DNA of 64,000 nt from Ligilactobacillus apodemi DSM 16634 = JCM 16172 (lineage in GTDB: Bacteria; Bacillota; Bacilli; Lactobacillales; Lactobacillaceae), in assembly GCF_001434405.1 (NCBI RefSeq), contig NZ_AZFT01000048.1:1-64000 (forward strand), written 5' to 3'. How positions within the stretch are numbered: the stretch's first letter is position 1; each line of letters opens with the position of its first letter. The position numbers and the translations under genes are program-made. Shown here piece after piece: positions 1 through 8,809 of the stretch. A model generated the notes under the pieces. That model was not told where the DNA came from and searched no databases. It saw only the letters and a program-made list of their open reading frames with translations.

Positions 1-55
1 GTAGAGCATCTGACTTTTAATCAGAGGGTCGACAGTTCGAGCCTGTCACGACTCA
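1..55 (+). tRNA. tRNA-Lys(TTT), 5' part outside the window
   Basis: Anticodon arm TCTGA-CTTTTAA-TCAGA gives anticodon TTT. The T arm GACAG-TTCGAGC-CTGTC and the 3' acceptor strand follow, with discriminator A at 55. The acceptor 5' strand and part of the D arm lie upstream of the window. It is the first visible member of a seven-gene tRNA cluster. Confidence 0.9.
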
Positions 56-69
56 TTTACGTCGATTTT

Positions 70-154
70 GCGGGTGTGGCGGAATTGGCAGACGCGCTAG
101 ATTTAGGTTCTAGTGTCTTATGACGTGGGGGTTCAAGTCCCTTCACCCGCACCA
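70..154 (+). tRNA. tRNA-Leu(TAG)
   Basis: Acceptor GCGGGTG pairs with CACCCGC. The anticodon loop TTTAGGT gives TAG. A long variable arm (TGTCTTATGACG) marks a class II tRNA. CCA is encoded at 152-154. Confidence 0.95.
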
Positions 155-161
155 TTTTTAT

Positions 162-237
162 GCCGACTTAGCTCAGCTGGCAGAGCATCTGATTTGTAAT
201 CAGAGGGTCGGAGGTTCGAATCCTCTAGTCGGCACCA
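162..237 (+). tRNA. tRNA-Thr(TGT)
   Basis: Acceptor GCCGACT pairs with AGTCGGC. The anticodon stem-loop TCTGA-TTTGTAA-TCAGA gives TGT. CCA is encoded at the 3' end. Confidence 0.95.
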
Positions 238-242
238 TTTAT

Positions 243-314
243 GCGGAAGTAGTTCAGTGGTAGAACACCACCTTGCCATGGTGGGGGTCGCGGGTTCGAA
301 TCCCGTCTTCCGCT
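243..314 (+). tRNA. tRNA-Gly(GCC)
   Basis: Acceptor GCGGAAG pairs with CTTCCGC, discriminator T. Anticodon loop TTGCCAT in a CCACC/GGTGG stem gives GCC. No CCA is encoded. Confidence 0.95.
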
Positions 315-337
315 TGATCAGCATAAATGATGATCAT

Positions 338-423
338 GCCGGGGTGGCGGAACTGGCAGACGCACAGGACTTAAAATCCTGCGGTGAGTGATCACCGTAC
401 CGGTTCGATTCCGGTCCTCGGCA
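338..423 (+). tRNA. tRNA-Leu(TAA)
   Basis: Acceptor GCCGGGG pairs with CCTCGGC with one mismatch-like position. Anticodon stem-loop CAGGA-CTTAAAA-TCCTG gives TAA. A long variable arm is present (class II). No CCA is encoded. Confidence 0.93.
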
Positions 424-444
424 TTTAACTAAATATTTTATTAT

Positions 445-518
445 GCACCCATAGCGCAACTGGATAGAGTGTCTGACTACGAATCAGAAGGTTGCAGGTT
501 CGACTCCTGCTGGGTGCA
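445..518 (+). tRNA. tRNA-Arg(ACG)
   Basis: Acceptor GCACCCA pairs with TGGGTGC. Anticodon stem-loop TCTGA-CTACGAA-TCAGA gives ACG, expected to be edited to inosine by TadA. Confidence 0.95.
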
Positions 519-526
519 TTTTTTAT

Positions 527-600
527 CGGGAAATAGCTCAGCTTGGTAGAGCACCTGGTTTGGGACCAGGGGGTCGCAGGTTCGAATCCTGTTTTCCCGA
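527..600 (+). tRNA. tRNA-Pro(TGG)
   Basis: Acceptor CGGGAAA pairs with TTTCCCG. Anticodon stem-loop CCTGG-TTTGGGA-CCAGG gives TGG. It is the last tRNA of the cluster; a terminator follows 13 bases later. Confidence 0.95.
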
Positions 601-613
601 TTTTTTATTGCTT

Positions 614-647
614 AAGGATCGTTCAAAAGGCTGAACGGTCCTTTTTT
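614..647 (+). terminator. Terminator of the tRNA cluster
   Basis: Stem GGATCGTTC / GAACGGTCC (one G-U pair) followed by a run of T. It closes the tRNA transcript. From here to the next gene at 874 I see only a TATAAT at 804-809 as a likely -10 box. Confidence 0.85.
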
Positions 648-873
648 ATATGGGTGTCCGGCAACTGTGAGATGGATATTCTTACGACACTGCTTACAAA
701 ATGTAGGGAGTGTTTTTTTACGCAAAAAATTGGTACGCGTACTAGAAATTGAACACTACTTTTTTAGCTAGACAAATTAATACTAACTAGCTCAGCAAAA
801 TGGTATAATCTAAGTACAAATTTTTACGATAACGTTTACTTTGGCATCAGAACAAGATTAGGGGGTAACTATC

Positions 874-1089
874 ATGTTTACCACTGAGGAATTAGGTAAG
901 ATCGAACAAGTTTTAGCTAGTAGTCCAAGTTTAAATGAATATGAAGTAAAACAAGCCTTAAGAGCTTTGAATCGTAATGGCACATGTAACGTTCGTGACT
1001 TAGGTTATATTGAATACAAATTGGCTTATTTACCATTTGCTCATGCCATTCCAAGGTACAATGGAAATTTAAATATTTCTCGGTGGTAA
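874..1089 (+). CDS. Hypothetical 71-aa protein
   Basis: I do not recognise this protein. The start is supported by a strong SD (TTAGGGGGT, about 856-865) and an upstream TATAAT at 804-809. The sequence is hydrophilic and probably helical in its first 55 residues, with alternating E/L/K residues (TEELGKIEQVL, EYEVKQALRAL). It ends in an aromatic, glycine-containing tail. There is one cysteine, no signal peptide and no membrane segment. It stands alone in front of the gamma-glutamyl hydrolase gene, 73 bases away. It is probably a real small cytosolic protein. Confidence 0.6.
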   Translation: MFTTEELGKIEQVLASSPSLNEYEVKQALRALNRNGTCNVRDLGYIEYKLAYLPFAHAIPRYNGNLNISRW

Positions 1090-1162
1090 TACTTTTCATC
1101 TTTACTTAAAATTGTAAGTGTGGTATTTTTCAAGTAGTACAATTTTTAGGGGAGGGGATCTT

Positions 1163-1906
1163 ATGCGACCACGAATTGCAATTCCGGCCGATACCTTGAT
1201 CGAAGCTACCAACATAATCAATGAAAGAAATGCGCCGTATGCGCCTAGACCTGCGATCGAAGCGATCGTTAAATCAGGGGGCGCACCAGTGATCTTGCCA
1301 AGTGTCGATCCTAAATTTGTGGATGATTACATCGACTTATTTGACGGGATCGTTTTTGCAGGAGGCTTTGATGTTGATCCGACTTTTTATGGTGAAGAAC
1401 CACATTTAAAGTTAGGAATGACTTATCGCAAGCGCGATCTTTTTGAGATGGCTTTGTTGCAACGAGCTGTTGCAGAGGGGAAAGCCATTTTGGGTATTTG
1501 TCGGGGAATGCAATTGATAAATGTTGGTTTAGGGGGAAATCTCTATCAAGATTTATCTGAAAATAAAGATATTTACGTTAAACACGATCAAGATGCACCC
1601 GGAAATTTACCTTCGCATCACGCCAATGTAACTACAGATTCGCGCCTATATCAATTAGTTGGTGCGCGTCCATATATCAATTCTAGACACCATCAAGCTT
1701 TAAAGCAGGCTGCACCTAGTTTAAAAGTCGTTGCTAAAGCCGATGATGGTGTGGTCGAGGCACTTGAGTCGATTGATAGTGATCAAATTTTGGCGTTACA
1801 ATGGCATCCAGAAAATATGTATAAACATTACGAAAATTCACAAAATATTTTTGCTGACTTGATCAAACGAGCCAATGCCGTTGCTAAAAAAAGTCGCCGA
1901 CAATAA
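1163..1906 (+). CDS. Gamma-glutamyl-GABA hydrolase family (class I GATase-like, C26)
   Basis: Class I glutamine amidotransferase-like hydrolase of the PuuD/peptidase C26 type, which cleaves gamma-glutamyl bonds. The nucleophile sits in the elbow GICRGMQ (Cys113). The catalytic His/Glu pair is in QWHPE (His215, Glu217), and the conserved FAGGFDVDP loop lies near residue 66. The 247-aa length is normal. An in-frame ATG at 1118 exists, but the SD GGGGAGGGG at 1149-1157 places the start at 1163. It converges on two glutamate-cysteine ligase genes, so its substrate may be a gamma-glutamyl peptide such as gamma-glutamylcysteine. That link is inference; gamma-glutamyl-GABA is the family's textbook substrate. 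Confidence 0.88.
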   Translation: MRPRIAIPADTLIEATNIINERNAPYAPRPAIEAIVKSGGAPVILPSVDPKFVDDYIDLFDGIVFAGGFDVDPTFYGEEPHLKLGMTYRKRDLFEMALLQRAVAEGKAILGICRGMQLINVGLGGNLYQDLSENKDIYVKHDQDAPGNLPSHHANVTTDSRLYQLVGARPYINSRHHQALKQAAPSLKVVAKADDGVVEALESIDSDQILALQWHPENMYKHYENSQNIFADLIKRANAVAKKSRRQ

Positions 1907-1970
1907 AGAACTCCCGCTAAGGAGCTTCTTGTAATTGTGTCAATTACGAGAACTACTTAGCGGGAATTCT
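1907..1970. terminator. Bidirectional terminator with nested hairpin
   Basis: The arms AGAACTCCCGCTAAG and CTTAGCGGGAATTCT enclose a second stem, GTAATTG/CAATTAC. The structure lies between two convergent genes and ends at the stop codon of the minus-strand gene, so it probably terminates both. Confidence 0.8.
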
Positions 1971-3338
1971 TTATCTACGACCTAAATTGGGATCCCAATT
2001 ACCCCGAAATAGAGCTTGTTTTAACTCCTTAGCGCTGTATTGCCGATCTTCAAAACCGTCAAATTTTAAGATGGATTCTTGGGCTGCTCTTTGGTAACGT
2101 CGGGCGCGTCTTAAGGCATATTCTTCTAACGAATCATCTTTGATATATGCAAGTAACCGGGCACTAGGCGTTGTTTTTGCATTTTCGACCCGGTCCTCTA
2201 AATCGTCCAAAATTTCTTGGTATTCGGGTCCTAATTGGATCTGGTTAGCATAAAGTTCAAGACTTCTGATCAAGGCCCGCGCCTTATTTTGATATTTACA
2301 TGTACTTAATGGATGTTCGGTCGCAACTTCTTCATTCATTTGATCGGCTTGTTTTAAAACGCGGTTTACTTCACCTGGTTTTAAAGCTGGACTCATGATC
2401 AAATAACTAGCTAAAAGACGAATAAATCGTAAAGTATCAGTTCTGATCCCGACTGAACTACTTGGATCTAGGTCAAGCATACGCAATTCGATATATTCGG
2501 CTCCAGTTTTAGGTAATTCTTGTAACACCGGATTTCCCTTAAACCGTACAGGACCATGGAACTCATAGTCTTTGATCAAGATCTTTTCTTTGACACCACG
2601 AGTTATTCGGTCTACATATGCTTGGACATTGGTATAATCACCAGCAAATTTATTGCCAAAACCAACAGAACTTTGGCGAACACTACGTACTGGATGCTCG
2701 AGTTTGAAATCATTGTCAAAATAATTTTCTTCAGCGATCGGACTAGCACCAAAAAGATAAGTGATCAACCAACGATAACGTACAAAACCTTGAGCTAAAA
2801 TCTCATAGAGATAATTTTTAGCTTCAAGTTCAGTTTTAAAGCGATCGGGGAAATTTTTCAAAACAAGCTCGATGATATGCTGATCGACACTTAAATTGAT
2901 ATGGATCCCACAAGGCATACCCTCGGCAAAACGATGACGTCTAGCCCATTCTTTCAAGTAAGCCTCTTTTTCTGGTCCCCATTGGGCTAAGCGAATATGA
3001 CTAGTATCTTTGGGCAACTTTGGTGGCATCGATAAGGGCCACAACAATTCACCTGGGGCCAAAGAAGAACGTAAAACGTTATTGATCCCATAGAGGTAAT
3101 GCATCGCGTCCAAGGAATAGGCTGCCGGTGGAGTCACGATCTCAGACATCGTTTCGGTAAAGTCAGTCGTGATCCAGTTATTTGTTTTTTCATCACCGAT
3201 ACTTGCAGGATAAGGTTCCTGACTTAAGTTTCCTAGATCATCGATCCGATGCATTTCGACTTCGATCCCCATCGTAAAATCTGACGTTTTAGCAACAGCT
3301 TCATTTTCAAAGATCAATTTTCCGATTTTACTAAACAT
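1971..3338 (-). CDS. gshA: Glutamate-cysteine ligase, second copy
   Basis: ATP-dependent ligase making gamma-glutamylcysteine from glutamate and cysteine. It matches the ligase half of the bifunctional GshF proteins of Gram-positive bacteria. Landmarks are GIEVEMHRI near residue 24, WITTDFTETMSEIVTP, LLWPLSMPP, CGIHINLS and RWLITYLFGASP. The 455-aa length fits a stand-alone GshA with no ATP-grasp glutathione synthase domain. It lies 26 bases behind a paralogue of the same orientation and is probably co-transcribed with it. The SD GGGGGA precedes the start. No gshB is visible, so the product may stop at gamma-glutamylcysteine. Confidence 0.88.
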   Translation of the reverse strand: MFSKIGKLIFENEAVAKTSDFTMGIEVEMHRIDDLGNLSQEPYPASIGDEKTNNWITTDFTETMSEIVTPPAAYSLDAMHYLYGINNVLRSSLAPGELLWPLSMPPKLPKDTSHIRLAQWGPEKEAYLKEWARRHRFAEGMPCGIHINLSVDQHIIELVLKNFPDRFKTELEAKNYLYEILAQGFVRYRWLITYLFGASPIAEENYFDNDFKLEHPVRSVRQSSVGFGNKFAGDYTNVQAYVDRITRGVKEKILIKDYEFHGPVRFKGNPVLQELPKTGAEYIELRMLDLDPSSSVGIRTDTLRFIRLLASYLIMSPALKPGEVNRVLKQADQMNEEVATEHPLSTCKYQNKARALIRSLELYANQIQLGPEYQEILDDLEDRVENAKTTPSARLLAYIKDDSLEEYALRRARRYQRAAQESILKFDGFEDRQYSAKELKQALFRGNWDPNLGRR

Positions 3339-3364
3339 AACAGTATCCCCCTTTATTCTTTTGG

Positions 3365-4693
3365 TCAGCTCAATGCGTCAAGTGCAGTACTTAATTCAGC
3401 TGCAGTGTAAGTTCTAGTATCAAACATTTCAAAGTTTTCAATAGCTACTATTTGTTTTTGATATGTTCGGGCAAGTTTGAGTGCATAAGTTTGCAGTGAA
3501 TCAGCTTGAACATATTGGAGCATTTGAGCACTTGGAGTCGATCGAGGCATTAAAATGCGTTGCCTTAATCGCTCTAAAAGAGTGTCATAACTTTTATTTA
3601 GCCTAAGTGTAGTTACAAAGTGGTGTAAACTTTCAAAAAAATCTAATGCTTCTGCTTGATAGCTACATTTGTCTAGTGGATCTTCTTTAGCGACAGCTTG
3701 ATTGAACTGTTCTGCTTGTTTTAAAGTACGTTCAAGTTCAGATTTTTTTAGCGGGGGCATTAGTAAAAAGTACCCCGCTAAAAGGATGATGAAACGCAAG
3801 GTATCTAATTTGATCCCTTGTGGGCTAGTTGGATCTAAGTCAAGCATCCGCAATTCGAGATATTGAGCCCCCACACGTTTGAGATCAGCCAAAGTTTTTG
3901 GCCCTTTAAATCTAATTGGTCCATGAAAATCATGATCCTCGATCAATTGACCAGTAGCGATCCCCATATCTAACCGCTCGACATAAGCTGCAACACTTGA
4001 ATAATCCCCCGAAAATTTTGTGCCAAAACCTAAGTCACTTTGGCGAATGCTGCGAAATGGATGCGGCGGCTTGGTAGTGGGTGCAAAATAGTTTTTTTCG
4101 GCTAGCGGACTAGCTCCGAATAAATAAGTCAACAACCACTGATAACTAATGAATCCTTGGGCTAAAGTTTCATAAGCATAGTTTTTAATCAACATTTCGT
4201 TTGGAAAATGTCTTTTGATCAACTCACACAAAGAATCATTTAAACTTAAATTGATATGAACACCGCACGGAGTCCCCTGTGCAAAGCGGTGTTTAGCGAT
4301 CCAAGTTTGAAAATAGGCCTCCATTTGTGGGCCACGTTTTGAAAGTGTTAATTCGCTCGTATCGGCAGGTAAAGCTGGTGGCATCGACAAGGGCCAAAGT
4401 AGTTCGGACGCTTGTAAACTTGTCCGTAGTAGTCCATTGATACTAGCGAGATATCGTAAGGCTTTTTTTGGATCAGTTGTTTGAGGTGTCACTACTTCAG
4501 ACATCGTCTCTAAAAAATCAGTTGTGATCCATGGATTGAACTGGGCATTACCCAGTTGTTTTGGGTATGGTGCACGACTAAACTTGCCATCTTGTGCGAT
4601 CCGATGCATCTCAACTTCAAGCCCGATATTAAAATCAAACAGAGTGGCTACTTTATTTTGCTGAATAATGGAATCTCCTAATTTGCTAAACAT
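3365..4693 (-). CDS. gshA: Glutamate-cysteine ligase, first copy
   Basis: Paralogue of the downstream gene, sharing GLEVEMHRI, WITTDFLETMSEVVTP, LLWPLSMPP, CGVHINLS and YLFGASPLAE. The reading frame is open to 4759, but the paralogue begins MFSK and an SD (AAGGGGGA) stands just before the ATG at 4693, giving 442 aa. The two copies differ along their whole length, so the duplication is not recent. The likely promoter lies in the AT-rich gap shared with the divergent arsR-rhodanese gene, which raises the possibility of common redox control. Confidence 0.88.
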   Translation of the reverse strand: MFSKLGDSIIQQNKVATLFDFNIGLEVEMHRIAQDGKFSRAPYPKQLGNAQFNPWITTDFLETMSEVVTPQTTDPKKALRYLASINGLLRTSLQASELLWPLSMPPALPADTSELTLSKRGPQMEAYFQTWIAKHRFAQGTPCGVHINLSLNDSLCELIKRHFPNEMLIKNYAYETLAQGFISYQWLLTYLFGASPLAEKNYFAPTTKPPHPFRSIRQSDLGFGTKFSGDYSSVAAYVERLDMGIATGQLIEDHDFHGPIRFKGPKTLADLKRVGAQYLELRMLDLDPTSPQGIKLDTLRFIILLAGYFLLMPPLKKSELERTLKQAEQFNQAVAKEDPLDKCSYQAEALDFFESLHHFVTTLRLNKSYDTLLERLRQRILMPRSTPSAQMLQYVQADSLQTYALKLARTYQKQIVAIENFEMFDTRTYTAAELSTALDALS

Positions 4694-4829
4694 AGCACGT
4701 CCCCCTTGTAAGAGTAGCCTAGTAAGTGATCTTGTGTTATTAAAAATTATGTTAGACACATTATACTATATTTAAAAAAATATAAAACGGATTTTATTGT
4801 TATTTTTGGTTTTTTTTAGAAGTTTTAGT

Positions 4830-4858
4830 TTGACGTTAATAAAAAAATAGCTTAAACT
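4830..4858 (+). promoter_or_regulatory. Promoter of the ArsR-rhodanese gene
   Basis: -35 TTGACG at 4830-4835 and -10 TAAACT at 4853-4858, with an exact 17-base spacer. The operator-like palindrome begins at the last base of the -10 box. Confidence 0.7.
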
Positions 4859-4879
4859 ATTCAAATGAACAGTTGATTA
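4858..4879. promoter_or_regulatory. Operator-like palindrome TATTCAA-n8-TTGATTA
   Basis: 22-base imperfect palindrome between the -10 box and the SD of the ArsR-rhodanese gene. The same palindrome with the same 8-base spacing occurs in front of trxA at 5582-5603. It is the probable binding site of the ArsR-type protein. Confidence 0.7.
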
Positions 4880-4894
4880 GCTGGGAGGTAAACG

Positions 4895-5536
4895 ATGGAA
4901 ACAATAAATGCACGCAAGTATAGTGAACAACTTTATGGAGAACTTGCTAAGATCGGTAAGTGTTTATCGAGTAGTCGTAGATTAGAATTGTTGGAACTTT
5001 TGACGCAGTGTGAAAAAACAGTTGAAAATCTAGCGCACGAGACCCAGATGAGTATCGCTAATACGTCAAAGCATCTACAAGTTTTATACGGTGCTAATTT
5101 AGTAAGACGCCGTAAAAACGGAAATTTTGTAGTTTACTCATTAGCTTCAAAAAATGTAGCTACCTTAGCTGATAGTTTAAAAACAGTAGGCGAGGAACGT
5201 TTGGCTGAGATAAAAGAACTCCAAGCTGATCTGTTTCAAGCAGAATTAACATTAACTAAAGCTAAAGCGTTGCAAGCTAATAAAAATGCTTTATTTTTAG
5301 ATGTGCGTCCCCAAGATGAATATCAAGCCGGCCACATTCAAGGAGCGTTGAATATCCCGATCGCTCAATTAGAAGAACATTTTACAGTTTTACCAAATGA
5401 TCAAGTGATCATTGTTTATTGTCGCGGGAAAATGTGTAGTTATGCTAAAGTTGCGACTAAATTACTTAAAAAAAAGGGATATAAGGCGTATAGTTTAGAT
5501 TATAGTTATTACGATTGGGTAACTGATAAAAAGTAA
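4895..5536 (+). CDS. ArsR-family regulator fused to a rhodanese domain
   Basis: Residues 1-100 form an ArsR-type winged helix (recognition region about MSIANTSKHLQVL). Residues 125-213 form a rhodanese domain (LFLDVRPQDEY, GHIQGALNIP). The rhodanese active loop is intact, with Cys176 in YCRGKMCS and a second cysteine at 181; further cysteines are at 23 and 39. The fusion suggests a repressor that senses sulfane sulfur, persulfide or thiol redox state through the rhodanese cysteines. It lies directly upstream of trxA-trxB, and both promoters carry the same palindrome, so it probably regulates itself and thioredoxin. The family assignment is firm; the signal sensed is inference. Confidence 0.87.
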   Translation: METINARKYSEQLYGELAKIGKCLSSSRRLELLELLTQCEKTVENLAHETQMSIANTSKHLQVLYGANLVRRRKNGNFVVYSLASKNVATLADSLKTVGEERLAEIKELQADLFQAELTLTKAKALQANKNALFLDVRPQDEYQAGHIQGALNIPIAQLEEHFTVLPNDQVIIVYCRGKMCSYAKVATKLLKKKGYKAYSLDYSYYDWVTDKK

Positions 5537-5547
5537 GTATTAAAGTG

Positions 5548-5576
5548 TTGCGCAAAATCGAAAAGCGTGATATAGT
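5548..5576 (+). promoter_or_regulatory. trxA promoter
   Basis: -35 TTGCGC at 5548-5553 and -10 TATAGT at 5571-5576, 17 bases apart. The operator-like palindrome starts six bases downstream and would cover the transcription start. Confidence 0.75.
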
Positions 5577-5581
5577 TTACT

Positions 5582-5603
5582 TATTCAATTAATCAGTTGA
5601 ATA
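5582..5603. promoter_or_regulatory. Operator-like palindrome TATTCAA-n8-TTGAATA at trxA
   Basis: Perfect 7-base arms with an 8-base spacer, placed over the expected transcription start of trxA. It matches the site at 4858-4879 in arms, spacing and the CAG that ends the spacer. Confidence 0.72.
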
Positions 5604-5636
5604 GAAGTGTGTTCAACGGAGATGTGAGGTAAAAAA

Positions 5637-5951
5637 ATGGTTAAAGAATTTACAGATAAAAATTTTGCAAGTGCGACAGCTGAAGGTGTAGTGTTGATCG
5701 ATTTTTGGGCTACTTGGTGTGGTCCATGTCGGATGCAAGGGCCGATCATTGAACAATTAGCTCAAGAGATGGGCGATCAAGTTACTTTTGGTAAATTAGA
5801 CGTAGATGAGAATCCAAAAACAGCGCAAGAATTCCAAATCATGTCGATCCCAACTTTAATGATCAAAAAGGATGGTCAAGTGGTCGAAACATTAGTTGGT
5901 GTTCACATGAAAGAACAACTTAAGGAAGCTTTAGCAAAATATCTTGCTTAA
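5637..5951 (+). CDS. trxA: Thioredoxin
   Basis: 104-aa cytosolic thioredoxin that reduces protein disulfides. The active site WCGPC is at residues 27-31 (Cys28, Cys31), and the conserved cis-proline is in SIPTL near residue 74. The SD GAGGT precedes the start. It is 15 bases upstream of trxB, so both subunits of the thioredoxin system are made from one transcript behind the palindrome-bearing promoter. Confidence 0.96.
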   Translation: MVKEFTDKNFASATAEGVVLIDFWATWCGPCRMQGPIIEQLAQEMGDQVTFGKLDVDENPKTAQEFQIMSIPTLMIKKDGQVVETLVGVHMKEQLKEALAKYLA

Positions 5952-5954
5952 TGA

Positions 5955-6893
<939 letters not shown>

Positions 6894-6905
6894 TTAAGTT
6901 CAAAT

Positions 6906-6947
6906 AAAAACGGTACTAACGGAAAAGTTCCTTAGTACCGTTTTTTT
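6906..6947. terminator. Terminator after trxB
   Basis: Stem AAAACGGTACTAA / TTAGTACCGTTTT with flanking A and T runs. It probably works in both directions, serving the convergent small gene at 6963-7142. Confidence 0.88.
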
Positions 6948-6962
6948 ATGTATAATAATAGC

Positions 6963-7142
6963 TCAATCGAATTCACTAATATAATCTGTATCTTCTTTAG
7001 TATCAAAAGCACTGTCGGATAACTCACTTTCAGACACTTGCGTGGAACCAGTGTGAGTATAAGAATAATACGCACAGTAAGCAAGGGCTAAAACGACCAA
7101 GAGCGCAATTAGATAGCTCAAAAAGATGGTTGTTTGTTTCAT
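6963..7142 (-). CDS. Small single-span membrane protein
   Basis: 59 aa when read from the ATG at 7142. The open frame extends to 7319, but that extension is AT-rich and lacks an SD. Residues 8-30 form a hydrophobic helix (LSYLIALLVVLALAYCAYY). It is followed by a hydrophilic, acidic, serine-rich tail that is probably exposed. I do not recognise the family. The SD is weak (AAGAGAGAAACG, about 13 bases upstream). It converges on trxB. The gap from 7143 to 7430 holds no other gene that I can support; a TATGAT near 7391 could be the -10 of the ClC gene. Confidence 0.5.
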   Translation of the reverse strand: MKQTTIFLSYLIALLVVLALAYCAYYSYTHTGSTQVSESELSDSAFDTKEDTDYISEFD

Positions 7143-7430
7143 GTTGAAAAATCGTTTCTCTCTTTTTTTATTCCTGGTTACTAAAAGTAACACAACGTTA
7201 AAAATTATCGCATATTGAAAAAAGGACTGTCTATAAAAATTATAGAATCGAAAAAAATTGTTTTTGCCTTTTAATTTAGTTAGGGGACTAAAGCGGTAGT
7301 AAGTGGAATAGGGCACCATTTATAAAAATGAAGACTCTAAATAAAGATTAAAGTGAAATTTAACTCTAGTGATAAGTGCAAGAAAAATGGTATGATTATT
7401 AAAGATTTTTAGATATAAGGATGTGTAATT

Positions 7431-8759
7431 TTGGTCAAACGTGCACGTGATGTTCTTAATCGTCCTTTTGCTCCGCGGTTTTTAAAACTGGTATTTCAAG
7501 GAGTCTTCATTGGATTGGTGACGGGGATCGTGGTCAGTTTATTTCGCTGGTTGATCGATCATACTTTACAATTTTTATTCGTTTTATACCCATATCTTGC
7601 CAAACATCCCCTGTACATAATTTTTTATGCGTTGTTATTAGTTGGCGTTTGCTGGCTTTTAGGAAAAATCTTAAAATATGATCTGACAAATTTAGTCGGT
7701 TCAGGGGTACCGCAGATCGAGGCGGTTTTAACCGGTGAAAATAAGATGAACTGTTGGCAGATCTTATGGCGCAAATTTGTTGGTGGCCTCTTGGCGATCT
7801 GTCCAGGGTTGCTTTTAGGGCGCGAAGGTCCATGTATCCAAATGGGCGCTTGTATTGGTCAAGGATTCGCCAGAGATGCTTTTAAAACGAGCGAAGATGA
7901 CCAAAAAATCTTGATGGCTGCTGGGATCGCTGCTGGACTTTCGGCTGCTTTTAGTGCTCCTTTAGCTGGGGTGTTATTTTTGCTAGAAGAAGTGACCACT
8001 TCATTTAAAACTAAGATCTGGATCACGGCCTTAGCTGCAGCCTTGGCAGCTGATTTTGTAACTTTGGTGACTTTAGGTGCTAAGCCAAGTATGTACCTTA
8101 AGATCACACCTTCATTTACGCAGGCTAATTTATTTGTCTTTATTGCGTTGGGGTGTGTGATCGGCATTTTAGCCTTTGGTTATCAATACACGATTTTAGA
8201 TTTAAAATTCTTTTACAGTAAACTAAAGGCGATTCCTAAAGTTTATCACAGCATTGTACCGCTACTCTTGACGATCCCACTTGGGTTGTGGAATGCGAAA
8301 CTTTTAGGCGGTAGTCATGACTTTATCAATTATGTGATCGATTTAAGTTTAGGTAGCAAAGATTGGCTCCAACTCTTAAAATTACTCGTGCTGTTCTTTG
8401 TGATCCGGTTTGTTTTTTCGATGATCTCTTATGGTGCTTCGGTTCCTGGCGGGATCTTTATGCCGATTCTTTCTTTAGGTGCGATCATTGGTTGTATTGC
8501 TGGGATAAGCTTGCTTCAATTTGGTGTGATCGAACAAAGCCAATATTTAGGGGTCGTTTTGATCTCAATGGCTGCTTATTTTGGGGCGATCGAAAAAGCA
8601 CCGTTTACGGCGATCGTTTTATTAACGGAAATGGCAGGGTCATTAGCCCAAGTCTTTCCCCTTGTGTTAGTAACGTTTGTCGCTTATGTGGTCAACGAAT
8701 GGTTTGGTGGACGACCAATTTACACGGCTTTACGTGAAGAAATGACTTTTGAAAACTAA
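7431..8759 (+). CDS. ClC-family chloride/proton antiporter
   Basis: 442-aa polytopic ClC protein. The selectivity-filter motifs are all present in order: GSGVPQIE, GREGPCIQMG with the gating glutamate in GREGP, and GASVPGGIFMP. The helix-rich inner repeat (GLSAAFSAPLAGVLFLLEE) is clear. There is no C-terminal CBS domain. The start is TTG behind the SD AAGGATG; no ATG fits. Such proteins exchange chloride (or fluoride in some subfamilies) for protons and help in acid stress. It stands alone and ends in a bidirectional terminator. Confidence 0.92.
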   Translation: MVKRARDVLNRPFAPRFLKLVFQGVFIGLVTGIVVSLFRWLIDHTLQFLFVLYPYLAKHPLYIIFYALLLVGVCWLLGKILKYDLTNLVGSGVPQIEAVLTGENKMNCWQILWRKFVGGLLAICPGLLLGREGPCIQMGACIGQGFARDAFKTSEDDQKILMAAGIAAGLSAAFSAPLAGVLFLLEEVTTSFKTKIWITALAAALAADFVTLVTLGAKPSMYLKITPSFTQANLFVFIALGCVIGILAFGYQYTILDLKFFYSKLKAIPKVYHSIVPLLLTIPLGLWNAKLLGGSHDFINYVIDLSLGSKDWLQLLKLLVLFFVIRFVFSMISYGASVPGGIFMPILSLGAIIGCIAGISLLQFGVIEQSQYLGVVLISMAAYFGAIEKAPFTAIVLLTEMAGSLAQVFPLVLVTFVAYVVNEWFGGRPIYTALREEMTFEN

Positions 8760-8760
8760 C

Positions 8761-8808
8761 AAAAAGCATTACCTTACACTGATTTTAAGCGTAGGGTAAT
8801 GCTTTTTT
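8761..8808. terminator. Bidirectional terminator between clc and treC
   Basis: AAAAGCATTACC and GGGTAATGCTTTT arms around an inner weaker stem, with T runs on both strands. It lies exactly between two convergent genes. Confidence 0.88.
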
Positions 8809-8809
8809 G

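Noticed and set aside
133-324. Open frames across the tRNA cluster (133-324 minus, 543-752 plus)
   Set aside because: They overlap mature tRNA genes; the tRNA structures explain the sequence fully.
2556-2798. Plus-strand open frames inside the gshA genes and similar frames opposite clpC, copA and the PTS genes
   Set aside because: They lie wholly within well-supported genes on the other strand, lack SD sequences and show no recognisable domains.
7534-8167. Minus-strand frames inside the ClC gene
   Set aside because: Low-complexity alanine/serine/lysine-rich translations typical of the reverse complement of membrane-protein genes.
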